DNA of 64,000 bases from Diaphorobacter sp. HDW4A (GTDB lineage Bacteria > Pseudomonadota > Gammaproteobacteria > Burkholderiales > Burkholderiaceae_C). The notes under the pieces are model-generated. The model was not told the DNA's origin. It saw nothing but the letters and a program-made list of their open reading frames with translations, and searched no databases. The stretch covers positions 3,534,001-3,598,000 of the forward strand of contig NZ_CP049910.1 of the NCBI RefSeq assembly GCF_011305995.1, in the 5' to 3' direction. Positions within the stretch are counted from its first letter, which is position 1; the number at the start of each line of letters is the position of its first letter. Made by a program: the position numbers and the translations under genes. Of the stretch, positions 1 through 8,396 are shown one piece after another.

Positions 1-686
1 ATCACGTCGCGGTAGACCTTGCGGTAGATCTCGAAGGCCGAGACGCTGCGAAGAATCGCGCTCCAGTGATAGAAGTCGAACTCGGGCGTGGCACGCTTGG
101 GGTCGCGCACGCTGCCGTGGAAGTCCGTAGGCACGGCGTGGAACTTCACGTCGAGCAGTCGCGCCGTATTGTCCGAGCGCTCGAGCGAGGTACCAAGACG
201 TATGAAGCGGTACGCCTCGTCATGCAGCATGGTGCCCAGCGTCACGCCGCGCGAGAGGTGCGAGCGGTACTTCACCCACTCGAAGAACTGGCCCGGATCA
301 CGCTCGAACGCGCCGTCGCGTATGTGCTTGTTGAGCGCAAGCCAAGTCTGATTCTGGGTTTCCCAGACCTCGGTGGTCAGCGCTCCGCGCACGGCACGGG
401 CGTTCTCGCGGGCGGCGCGCAAGCAGGAGTAGATCGACGAGGAATTGGTCTCGTCATGCACCATGAAAGTGAGCACCTTTTCCTGCGTGATCTCACCGTA
501 GCGCGCGGTGTAGGCCGGGATCAACTCGCTGATGGACAGCAGGCCGCGCCAGCCTTCCTGCGCCTTGTCCTCGGACTGCGGCAGTAGCGAGGTTTCGTAG
601 TTCACGTTCAACATGCGCGCGGTGCTCTCCGCACGCTCGGTGTAGCGCGACATCCAGAACAAATGGTCTGCGGTTCGGCTCAGCAT
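1..686 (-). CDS. Alpha-E domain protein (DUF403), 3' end cut by window edge
   Basis: The first 228 codons are present, starting MLSRTADHLFWMSRYTERAE, which is the characteristic N-terminus of the all-alpha 'alpha-E' (DUF403) family. The gene runs leftward off the window, so its C-terminus is missing. It starts 4 bases after the stop of the circularly permuted ATP-grasp gene, with a GGAG about 10 bases upstream, so the two are co-transcribed. These two families are known to co-occur, often with a transglutaminase-like gene, in operons thought to make or modify a small peptide. The biochemical role is unknown. A transglutaminase gene just left of the window would be expected but cannot be seen. 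Confidence 0.9.
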   Translation of the reverse strand, partial: MLSRTADHLFWMSRYTERAESTARMLNVNYETSLLPQSEDKAQEGWRGLLSISELIPAYTARYGEITQEKVLTFMVHDETNSSSIYSCLRAARENARAVRGALTTEVWETQNQTWLALNKHIRDGAFERDPGQFFEWVKYRSHLSRGVTLGTMLHDEAYRFIRLGTSLERSDNTARLLDVKFHAVPTDFHGSVRDPKRATPEFDFYHWSAILRSVSAFEIYRKVYRDV

Positions 687-690
687 GATG

Positions 691-2250
691 TCAGGCTCCG
701 TCGAAGTTGTTTTGGGATTGCATTTGCGTCTGGCCTTGTGGCATGGACGGTTGGCGAGCCTGTGCATTGCCCGAAGCGGATGTACCGTTAACGCCGGGCG
801 TATCTTCCGGATTGAGCACCCAGGTGTCCTTGGTGCCCCCGCCCTGCGATGAGTTGACCACCAGCGAGCCCTCCTTCAACGCCACGCGAGTGAGGCCACC
901 CGCCACCATCTGCACCTTTTTGCCCGAAAGCACAAAGGGCCGCAGATCGATGTGACGCGGCGCAATGCCAGCATTCACATAGGTCGGGCAGCTCGAGAGC
1001 GACAGGGTCGGCTGCGCGATGTATCCCGCCGGATTGGCCAGCAGCGCCGCACGGAACTCTTCGATCTCTGCCTTGGTCGCCGCAGGCCCAATCAGCATGC
1101 CGTAGCCGCCCGCGCCGTGCACCTCCTTAACGACAAGTTCGTGCAGATGGTCAAGCACGTATTTCAGGTCGTCGGACTTGCGGCACAGCCAGGTCGGCAC
1201 GTTGGCGAGGATCGGCTCCTCACCCAGATAAAAACGGATCATCTCGGGCACGTACGGATAGACTGACTTGTCGTCCGCGATACCGGTGCCGACCGCATTG
1301 CAGATCGCCACGTTGCCCGCGCGGTAAGCGTCCATGAGGCCCGCGCAGCCCAACGTCGATGTGGGGCGGAACACCTTGGGATCGAGAAAGTCGTCATCGA
1401 CGCGGCGGTAGATCACATCAACGCGCTGCAGCCCGCGCGTGGTGCGCAGATACACAAACTTGTCCTTGACCACCAGGTCCTGTCCTTCGACCAGTTCCAC
1501 GCCCATCTGCTGCGCGAGAAACGCGTGCTCGAAGTAGGCACTGTTGTGCATGCCTGGCGTGAGCACCACCACCGTGGGTTCAGCGCTCGTCGATGGTGCG
1601 CTTGCACGCAAGGTGTCGAGCAGCATGTCCGGGTAATGCGCCACCGGCGCGACCTTGTGCATGGCAAACAGCTCGGGGAAGAGCCGCATCATCATCTTGC
1701 GGTTTTCAAGCATGTATGACACGCCGGAGGGCACGCGCAGGTTGTCTTCGAGCACGTAATAGACGCCGTTGCCGCTCGAATCCGGTGCACGTACGATGTC
1801 GATGCCCGCGATGTTGGCGTACACGTTGTTGGGTACATCGACTTGCACCATTTCGGGGCGAAACTGCGAGTTGTTGTTGATCAGCTCGCTCGGAACGATG
1901 CCCGCACGGATGATGTCCTGCCCATGGTAGACGTCATGGATGAAACGATTGAGCGCCGTGACGCGCTGCTCCAGCCCCTGACGCATGCGCAACCATTCGT
2001 GCGAGGGAATGATGCGGGGAATCAGGTCGAAGGGAATCAGGCGTTCGGTGCCCGAACCATCCTCGTCCTTTGCGCCATACACCGCAAAGGTGATGCCGAC
2101 ACGGCGAAAGATCATTTCCGCTTCCGTGCGACGCGCCTGCATGACGCTGTCGGGCTGCCGGGCCAGCCATTGTGCGTAGCGCTTGTAATGCGCACGCTCG
2201 GCACCGGCTGCGATAGGAAGCGTTTCGTACATTTCGTCAAACTTGAGCAT
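691..2250 (-). CDS. Circularly permuted ATP-grasp protein (DUF404/DUF407 type)
   Basis: A 519-residue protein with family stretches: YGAKDEDGSGTERLIPFDLI near residue 57, the VLEDNLRVPSGVSYMLENRK segment (ATP-grasp E-D-N region), and HGAGGYGMLIGP, a glycine-rich nucleotide loop. Members are circularly permuted ATP-grasp ligases predicted to form amide bonds; substrate unknown. I chose the ATG at 2250 (MLKFDEMYE) over the upstream in-frame ATG at 2301 because a strong AGGAGG lies just before it. The last 40 residues are a Gln/Asn/Ser-rich tail, probably disordered. The next gene (alpha-E) follows after 4 bases. Confidence 0.9.
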   Translation of the reverse strand: MLKFDEMYETLPIAAGAERAHYKRYAQWLARQPDSVMQARRTEAEMIFRRVGITFAVYGAKDEDGSGTERLIPFDLIPRIIPSHEWLRMRQGLEQRVTALNRFIHDVYHGQDIIRAGIVPSELINNNSQFRPEMVQVDVPNNVYANIAGIDIVRAPDSSGNGVYYVLEDNLRVPSGVSYMLENRKMMMRLFPELFAMHKVAPVAHYPDMLLDTLRASAPSTSAEPTVVVLTPGMHNSAYFEHAFLAQQMGVELVEGQDLVVKDKFVYLRTTRGLQRVDVIYRRVDDDFLDPKVFRPTSTLGCAGLMDAYRAGNVAICNAVGTGIADDKSVYPYVPEMIRFYLGEEPILANVPTWLCRKSDDLKYVLDHLHELVVKEVHGAGGYGMLIGPAATKAEIEEFRAALLANPAGYIAQPTLSLSSCPTYVNAGIAPRHIDLRPFVLSGKKVQMVAGGLTRVALKEGSLVVNSSQGGGTKDTWVLNPEDTPGVNGTSASGNAQARQPSMPQGQTQMQSQNNFDGA

Positions 2251-2343
2251 AAAGAGGCCTCCTAGGAGCACAGAATAGCAAGTTGCGGGCCTGTTTTGCA
2301 TCGCTGCAAGATGAGGTCCATCAACGCTATCCCTAGGTTGTGT

Positions 2344-4863
2344 TTACCCACCCCTATTTGTGTACAAATGCTTCCAATAGCGCAGACTGCGCATTCGCTC
2401 GCAAAACCACGCTGTGGGCTGCTCAGAGTGCCACCAGACTGCGCCACAGACGGGCGTCGTCAGCACCGGAATCTGCCTTTCCCGATAGCGCTGCATCACC
2501 TCCTCAGCGGGGTGTCCAAAGCGGTTGCGATAACCTGACTGCACAACCGCCGCGCCGGGCCGCAGCGTATCGAGAAAAGCAGCGCTGGATGACGTCTTGC
2601 TGCCATGGTGGGGCACGAGCAGCCAGCTCACTGGCGCCAGCGCATCGCGCGCGAGCAACGCCTTCTCCTGCGCCTGTTCAATGTCCCCCGCCAGCAGTGC
2701 CGAGATGCCGTGCGTGTCGGTGATTCTCAGCACACAGCTCATGGCATTCGATTTGGGCATTGCGGAGCTGCCATCCCTCAGTTGCGTCGCCACTTCGAGC
2801 GTGGGATGCAGCACCTCGAAGCGCACGCCATCCCATTGCCATACGTGGCCCGCGACGCAAGGGTTGTGCGGCCGTCCCTGCCATAGCCGGTGCCCGACCT
2901 CGACCGAGGCCATCAGCTGTGCTTGCGTTTGCTCGGCCAGCACGGCAGGCGCGCCGCCCGTGTGGTCCGCATCGCGGTGACTGAGCATCAGCATGTCGAG
3001 CCTCTCGCCCATGGCGCGCAGCAGTGGCAACACCACACGTTCGCCCGCATCCGAATCGGCCGAATACATCGGTCCGGCGTCATACAACAGACTGTGATGT
3101 GCGGTGCGCACCAGCACTGACTGACCCTGTCCCACGTCGATAGCGAGCAAATCAAACCGCCCAGGCGCTGGCCGCACCGGAGTCCACCACAGGGCGGGGA
3201 GCAGACAGGGCAGCGCCATCACACGAACACGCCATGGCAAACGCAGCGCCAGCCAAACACCGCCGCAAACCGCCAACACGCCCGCCCACAGCGGCGCTAC
3301 GGGCAACAACAGTTGCGCCAACGGCAAGCCCGCGCACCATTGCAGCACGGCGACAAAACACTGCACCGTCCACAAAGCCACCACCCACAAGGTGTGCCAC
3401 GCAATGCCCAGAAACGCGAGAGGCAGCACCACCAGCGTCACCCAAGGAATCGCGAACAGATTGGCGATCAGACCGACAACGGACATCTGCCCGAACAACA
3501 GCAAGGTCAGTGGCGCGACCGCGAGCGTCACCGCGCCCTGCTGCTTGAGAAGCGCCGCCACATGCCGCTTTCCGAACAGCAGTAACCGTGCTTGCCAGCC
3601 CACTACATCATCCAAATTTTCCTGAGCGGGAAGCGCCAGATGGCTTGCGAACAGAATGCCCACGGCCACAAAGCTGAGCCAGAACCCCGCCTGCAGCATC
3701 GCCCACGGATCCCACAACAGCACCAATGCACAGGCCAGCAACCACACATGCGGCCACGGCCAGCGCTTGCCGCCAAGCCGCAACAGAGCGACGGTTGCGA
3801 GCATGAAGATCGTGCGCTGTGCGGGCACGCCCCAGCCGCTGAAAAGCGCATAGCCCCCCGCCAGCAACACGCCGCCGAACATGCTCACGAGCTGCGCCGG
3901 AACCCGCAGACACAGCCATGAAGAACGCCTCCACAGAACGCCTATGGCGGCACCTGCAAGCCACGCGAACATAGTGATATGCAGCCCCGAAATGCTCACC
4001 AGATGCGCCACGCCCGTGGTGCGGAACACGTCCCAGTCCTTATGATCGATCGCGCGCTGATCGCCGGTCACGAGCGCCGCCAGCACACCGGCGGCACGTG
4101 CGCGGAACGCATCATCCGCTGCCGGATTGAACACCAAGCGATCCACGATGGCATCCCGCACCTGCTGGCGCAGACGCTCCACTGGATGCGCCCAGGTGTC
4201 CTCGATCCAGCGCGGCCCTCCGCGCGACCCCACATAGCCCGTGGCCTGCACGCCCTGCTCCCACATCCAGAGTTCGTAGTCGAACCCAAACGGATTGGCC
4301 GCGCCGTGCGGAGCCTTGAGCCGCACCTGCATAGCCCAGCGTTGACCCGCAACCAACCGTGGTATCGCCTCAGCAGACGCCGCATCATCACCCGCGAAGA
4401 GGCCGCGCGAATACCAGCTCAGATCGGCGAGTTCAGGCCCCCGCACCGCGCGCCCATCCAGCATGGCGGATTCGACCTCCATGCGAAACCGCACACCGTT
4501 CTCTCGCACCTGCGGCATCGCGGAAATCATGCCCACGATCTGCAGATCGCGTCCTTCGAGATCGCTCGCCAATGCGCCCTCAGAAAAGGCCACGCTGCGC
4601 CAGCCGATCTGCGCGAACATCACCGACGCCGCACCGACCAGCATCAAGCAAGCCCGCATCCATCGCAGCCTGCCGGGCCTTGCTCGATACCCACGCAGCA
4701 AACAGCAAAGCAGCCCGCCTGTGAACAACACCAGATAGGCATCAACGCTCCACAAGCGCGGCTGCTGCAACTGCAGCGCAGCCCCCATCAACACGCCGAG
4801 CAGCAAGGCCGTACCCAACCAGGGACGATGGAACTCAGAAGTGCGATGGGTAGCGACAGGCAT
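2344..4863 (-). CDS. comEC: DNA uptake channel ComEC/Rec2
   Basis: An 839-residue polytopic membrane protein, the inner-membrane channel that brings single-stranded DNA into the cytoplasm during natural transformation. Order of parts: N-terminal membrane segments and a DUF4131-like region (1 to about 210), the Competence domain with the signature HLVSISGLHITMFAWLAG near residue 285, many hydrophobic helices to about 545, then a metallo-beta-lactamase-like domain starting LLAIDVGQGQSVLV near residue 571 with metal ligands in SHRDADHTGG near 630. Length is normal for Gram-negative ComEC. It stands alone; comEA and pilus genes are not in the window. It is divergent from the RidA gene. Confidence 0.95.
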   Translation of the reverse strand: MPVATHRTSEFHRPWLGTALLLGVLMGAALQLQQPRLWSVDAYLVLFTGGLLCCLLRGYRARPGRLRWMRACLMLVGAASVMFAQIGWRSVAFSEGALASDLEGRDLQIVGMISAMPQVRENGVRFRMEVESAMLDGRAVRGPELADLSWYSRGLFAGDDAASAEAIPRLVAGQRWAMQVRLKAPHGAANPFGFDYELWMWEQGVQATGYVGSRGGPRWIEDTWAHPVERLRQQVRDAIVDRLVFNPAADDAFRARAAGVLAALVTGDQRAIDHKDWDVFRTTGVAHLVSISGLHITMFAWLAGAAIGVLWRRSSWLCLRVPAQLVSMFGGVLLAGGYALFSGWGVPAQRTIFMLATVALLRLGGKRWPWPHVWLLACALVLLWDPWAMLQAGFWLSFVAVGILFASHLALPAQENLDDVVGWQARLLLFGKRHVAALLKQQGAVTLAVAPLTLLLFGQMSVVGLIANLFAIPWVTLVVLPLAFLGIAWHTLWVVALWTVQCFVAVLQWCAGLPLAQLLLPVAPLWAGVLAVCGGVWLALRLPWRVRVMALPCLLPALWWTPVRPAPGRFDLLAIDVGQGQSVLVRTAHHSLLYDAGPMYSADSDAGERVVLPLLRAMGERLDMLMLSHRDADHTGGAPAVLAEQTQAQLMASVEVGHRLWQGRPHNPCVAGHVWQWDGVRFEVLHPTLEVATQLRDGSSAMPKSNAMSCVLRITDTHGISALLAGDIEQAQEKALLARDALAPVSWLLVPHHGSKTSSSAAFLDTLRPGAAVVQSGYRNRFGHPAEEVMQRYRERQIPVLTTPVCGAVWWHSEQPTAWFCERMRSLRYWKHLYTNRGG

Positions 4864-5046
4864 GCGCCGATGCTAGGTATGAGGCCACCGGAACACCTTG
4901 ACCGAACCGAGCGATCAGCGCTGTTCACCCCGATTCCACAAATGGCGCTCCCGACTGAGTACCATTGACGTTTGCACACAGATCGAAAGCCGCATCCCCC
5001 GATGCCTTTCGCCGTGGCCCTCCACCCTTCACACAGGACTGCCGAT

Positions 5047-5508
5047 ATGAGCGTTTACGACAAACTCAAGGAACTCAACATCACTCTGCCCCCAGTGGCC
5101 ACACCCGCAGCCGCGTACGTGCCCTTCGTGCAGACCGGCAAGCTCGTGTTCCTCTCGGGCCACATCGCACGCAAGGACGGCGCCGTCTGGGCCGGCCAGC
5201 TCGGCAAGAACGTTACCACCGATGAAGGCAAACAAGCCGCACGCGCCGTCGCCATCGACCTGCTCGGCACCCTGCACGCTGCAACCGGTGACCTCAACCG
5301 CATCAAGCGCATCGTCAAACTCATGAGCCTCGTGAACTCCACCGGCGACTTCACCGAACAGCACCTCGTCACCAACGGCGCCAGCGAACTCATGGCCCAG
5401 GTCTTCGGCAACGAAAAAGGTGCCCACGCCCGCAGCGCCTTCGGCGTAGCGCAGATTCCCCTGGGTGCCTGCGTAGAAATCGAGCTGATCGCCGAACTGG
5501 CGGACTAA
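5047..5508 (+). CDS. RidA (YjgF/UK114) family protein
   Basis: A 153-residue member of the Rid family, small trimeric proteins, many of which hydrolyse reactive enamine/imine intermediates from PLP enzymes. The core has the typical strands (VQTGKLVFLSGHIARKDG, then GDLNRIKRIVKLMSLVNSTG) and a C-terminal ARSAFGVAQIPLGACVEIE with the conserved Arg. It is longer than canonical RidA (about 128 residues) and matches the longer Rid subgroup, so deaminase activity is not assured. I chose the ATG at 5047 rather than 4972 because the family sequence begins there and an AGGA precedes it. A hairpin repeat separates it from pyridoxal kinase. Confidence 0.88.
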   Translation: MSVYDKLKELNITLPPVATPAAAYVPFVQTGKLVFLSGHIARKDGAVWAGQLGKNVTTDEGKQAARAVAIDLLGTLHAATGDLNRIKRIVKLMSLVNSTGDFTEQHLVTNGASELMAQVFGNEKGAHARSAFGVAQIPLGACVEIELIAELAD

Positions 5509-5580
5509 GAATACGCGAACGCGAAGCCCCCAGGCTACGCAGCGCAGCGGGCACCCAAGCCCTCACCCCAACGCCAAGAT

Positions 5581-5705
5581 AGCCCCTCAGGCGAGGCGTC
5601 GAAGCCGCAGACAGTACTTCGGCACGGCAAGGCTTCGCAACCCTGCATGAGGGGCTGTATTGGCGCCTCCAAACGATCAACCATCGAAGCCGCAAAGGCT
5701 TCGTA
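5581..5705. repeat. Dispersed hairpin repeat A, copy 1
   Basis: A 125-bp intergenic element with a near-identical second copy at 33086-33209. Outer arms AGCCCCTCA...GC (5581-5592) and GCATGAGGGGCT (5645-5656) pair; inner CGAAGCC and GGCTTCG pair inside them; a third small hairpin (CGAAGCC/GGCTTCG) lies at the right end, about 20 bases before the pdxY start codon. It may affect the pdxY leader or act as a terminator for the RidA gene. An in-frame ATG inside the element (5647) gives pdxY a false upstream start. Confidence 0.8.
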
Positions 5706-5724
5706 CCAAACTGACAACCCAAAA

Positions 5725-6609
5725 ATGACGACCCCACTGGTGCTGACGATTCAATCGCATGTGGCGTATGGCCATGTGGGGAACGATGCGGCGATGCTGC
5801 CGCTGCAACTGCTCGGCATCCAGCCCGTCGCCATCCACACCGTCCAATTCTCCAACCACACCGGCTACGGCGAATTCAAAGGTCAGGTCTTCCAGCCCGC
5901 CCACATCGCGGACGTGCTTGATGGCCTGCGCGCACGCGGCGTGCTCTCCCGTTGCGTAGCAGTGCTGTCGGGCTATCTGGGCGACGCCGGTGTCGGAGAG
6001 GAAATTCTCTCGGCGGTGCAGGAGGTGCGCGCAGCACACCCCAAGGCGCACTACCTCTGCGACCCAGTGATGGGCGACGTGGGACGCGGTATTTTCGTGC
6101 GCCCCGGCATTCCGGAATTCCTGCGCAAGCGTGCGCTCTCAATGGCCAGCGTGATCACGCCCAACCACTACGAATTCGAACTGCTGTGCGGCGGCGACAC
6201 ACCGCTCACCACGGTGCCCGCAGCCATCAAGGCCGCGCGCAGCATGCTCGCTCACATGCATGACGTGAAATCGGCGCTCATCGTCATCACCAGCCTGCGC
6301 ACCGACGACCTGCCACAAGACAGCCTCGCGACGCTCGCCGTCACCGCCAATCACGCATGGCTGGTGCAGACGCCCTACGTCAATCTGCAGCCGCTGCCCA
6401 ATGGCATGGGCGACGTGTTTTCATCCGTGCTGCTAGGCCATCTGATTCAGGGCAACACGGCGCCCGTGGCGGTCGCAAGCGCGGTGAGCACGCTCTACGC
6501 GCTGGTCCAGCGCACGCAATCGGGCGAGCGCGACCTGCCGCTGGTCGCCTGCCGGGATCAAATCATCAATCCGAGCGAACAGTTTTCCGCCAACCCGGTA
6601 TCAACGTAA
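5725..6609 (+). CDS. pdxY: Pyridoxal kinase
   Basis: A 294-residue PfkB/ribokinase-fold kinase that phosphorylates pyridoxal to PLP in the vitamin B6 salvage pathway (cytoplasm). Family marks: N-terminal [36 protein letters not shown] (pyridoxal-binding region), [16 protein letters not shown], and the anion-hole/catalytic-base motif near the C-terminus, here [14 protein letters not shown] place the start at ATG 5725 because the upstream in-frame ATG at 5647 lies in a dispersed repeat whose sequence recurs at another locus. PdxY rather than PdxK is chosen on overall resemblance; the two are related. Confidence 0.92.
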   Translation: MTTPLVLTIQSHVAYGHVGNDAAMLPLQLLGIQPVAIHTVQFSNHTGYGEFKGQVFQPAHIADVLDGLRARGVLSRCVAVLSGYLGDAGVGEEILSAVQEVRAAHPKAHYLCDPVMGDVGRGIFVRPGIPEFLRKRALSMASVITPNHYEFELLCGGDTPLTTVPAAIKAARSMLAHMHDVKSALIVITSLRTDDLPQDSLATLAVTANHAWLVQTPYVNLQPLPNGMGDVFSSVLLGHLIQGNTAPVAVASAVSTLYALVQRTQSGERDLPLVACRDQIINPSEQFSANPVST

Positions 6610-6675
6610 CCGAAAGCAATGTAGCCCTGTCTCCGGCTGCGCATGCATTTTTGATACGCACCGGTGGCCGGGGAT

Positions 6676-7032
6676 TCAGTCCATATCGGCAGATACCTCG
6701 TTGGTACGGCGGTTGTACTTGAGCGTGATTTTGTTGACTTCGCAGAGATTGATGTCTTCCCACTCGATTTCCGAGCCATCGTCGGTGAATATCACTTTGA
6801 TATCCTGACGGCAATTTTTGGTGTCGCCGAAATTGAATTTTCGTGACTGTCCATTCATGAATTGGTTTTCACCGAGACGATCACGACCCCAGTTGTTCTT
6901 TTGCGACGGGGAAATGAATACCTCGTTGATGGCATAACCCGTTTTGTTCACCAGCGTAAAATCGGCTTTGCCTGCAAAGGCACTGAAAATGGCCGACACC
7001 AAAATGGCAGCAACGAAAAATTGCTTCTTCAT
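6676..7032 (-). CDS. Small secreted protein of unknown function
   Basis: 118 residues with a clear Sec signal peptide (MKKQFFVAAILVSAIFSAFA, cut after residue 20) and a mature part of about 98 residues rich in Asn, Lys and charged residues. The mature region starts with a beta-strand-like FTLVNKTGYAINEVFISPS and carries two Cys (in TKNCRQD and INLCEVN) that could form a periplasmic disulfide. An AGAT-type spacer with GGAGAT precedes the ATG. The gene is clearly more AT-rich than its neighbours and sits beside a long AT-rich gap, suggesting transfer or a fast-evolving locus. I do not recognise a named family with certainty. Confidence 0.7.
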   Translation of the reverse strand: MKKQFFVAAILVSAIFSAFAGKADFTLVNKTGYAINEVFISPSQKNNWGRDRLGENQFMNGQSRKFNFGDTKNCRQDIKVIFTDDGSEIEWEDINLCEVNKITLKYNRRTNEVSADMD

Positions 7033-7607
7033 GGGAATATCTCCGATTGATTGATTAAAACAGAAAATCTGGCAGATCGGTACACGGTGATCTGCGACTC
7101 AAGGTCGGCAACGCCGGTATCTGACAAACTTATTCAGAGTTTTGAGATTTAGTCTATCAATGATTCAAATGAGATTACCCCATGGACAGCCTCTCCAAAA
7201 TCAAAATGACCATGGCCCATTTGAAAATACAACGAAACAGCATAGGGAATAGATCGAACAACAGAGTGGTCCACGAAAAATATTATTCCCATTTCTTTAA
7301 TTGACCCTGCAACGGCGTTCTAAAAATAAATCATATTACTCAGCAAACGTTCCTTTCTCTTCAATGGATCAAAGTCCCTCGATAGGAACAACAAGGCCGT
7401 CAGTGGGTCCAAATTAAATGTAATGAATTGTGTTACGCTCGTCCATCCCTTGATTCAGGTATTTTTGCGAAATCTATGCTGACCGGAGTGAATGCATGAA
7501 AGACATACTGTTTACCCGCTCCCAAATACCTGAATCAAGGGATACCCAACGCGCGTGAATCAGGCGATGCTCGCAGTCCACCCAGCCAAGACACCACCAG
7601 ACAAGTG
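7033..7607. other. AT-rich intergenic region
   Basis: About 570 bases with no convincing gene, noticeably richer in A+T than the flanks, lying between divergent genes (secreted protein and response regulator). It should hold promoters for both. Its one strong structural feature is the perfect 20-bp inverted repeat at 7445-7543. No tRNA or transposase remnant was recognised. Confidence 0.6.
7445..7543. repeat. Perfect 20-bp inverted repeat around a 59-bp spacer
   Basis: The left arm ATCCCTTGATTCAGGTATTT (7445-7464) is the exact reverse complement of the right arm (7524-7543); pairing stops at both ends. The 59-base spacer contains no long ORF. It lies 65 bases upstream of the response regulator start. 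It could be a large RNA stem-loop in the leader, paired operator sites, or recombination sites flanking an invertible segment; the sequence alone does not decide. Confidence 0.85.
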
Positions 7608-8396
7608 ATGCCCGACGATCCAGCCGCAGCGCTACCTCAAACATCCCCATTCGGTGCGCCTCGCATAGACCCCGGCTCCACTCTGCCAGCACCTGTCCTT
7701 GTGGTCGAGGACGAGCCGGAGTTCCAGCAGCGCCTGCGCGAAGTGCTCCTGCAACTGGGCTATGCATCGGATGCGCTCATCTTCGCTGCCACGCTGGAGG
7801 AGGCACGCACCACACTGGCGAACCAGCCAGTGGCAATGGCTTTGGTCGATCTGGCGTTGCCCGACGGCAACGGCCGCGAACTCATCGCCGAATTGCGCAC
7901 ACAAGACCCATGGCTGGGGATTCTGGTGGTGACGGCCTGGAGTTCGGAGGACGACATCCTCGGCGCGCTGCGTGCGGGCGCGACGGGCTATGTGCTCAAG
8001 GAACGCGATAATTTCGAAGTGATGCTCTCAATCCGCAGTGCGCTGCGCGGCGGCGCGCCCATCGACCCCTTCATCGCACGACGCATTCTCGAGTTGCTGC
8101 CTGACACACCGACCACGCCGCAGTCTGACATCTCGGCGTCTGCGCAGGCTGTCGCCAAGCCCGTGGTAACCCTCAAGCAAGAGGAAACGCCTTCCGGCGA
8201 ACACCTGAGCAAACGCGAACGGGAGATTCTGAAAATGGTGGCCAACGGCCTGTCCAACCGCGAGATCTCCGAACACCTGCATCTCTCGTACTACACGGTC
8301 GAGACCCATGTGAAACGCATCTACCGCAAGCTCTGCGTGAACTCGCGCGCGATGGCCGTGCGCGCTGCGCTCTCGCGTGGCGACTTGCTCGGTTGA
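7608..8396 (+). CDS. NarL/LuxR-family response regulator
   Basis: 262 residues. A receiver domain spans roughly residues 28-145 with acidic pocket E34/D35 and phospho-acceptor D81 (in LVDLALPDG), followed by a flexible Thr/Ser/Ala/Pro-rich linker and a LuxR-type helix-turn-helix at about 195-258 (LSKREREILKMVANGLSNRE). It should bind DNA when phosphorylated. The stop overlaps the start of the downstream histidine kinase by one base (TGATG), so kinase and regulator form a pair. The ATG at 7608 is preceded by an in-frame GTG at 7605; neither has a strong ribosome site. Upstream is the 20-bp inverted repeat, a possible control element. Targets are unknown. Confidence 0.9.
   Translation: MPDDPAAALPQTSPFGAPRIDPGSTLPAPVLVVEDEPEFQQRLREVLLQLGYASDALIFAATLEEARTTLANQPVAMALVDLALPDGNGRELIAELRTQDPWLGILVVTAWSSEDDILGALRAGATGYVLKERDNFEVMLSIRSALRGGAPIDPFIARRILELLPDTPTTPQSDISASAQAVAKPVVTLKQEETPSGEHLSKREREILKMVANGLSNREISEHLHLSYYTVETHVKRIYRKLCVNSRAMAVRAALSRGDLLG

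Noticed and set aside
3979..4968. Plus-strand ORF of 329 codons opposite comEC
   Set aside because: Antisense to comEC; no family resemblance and His/Arg/Pro-rich shadow composition.
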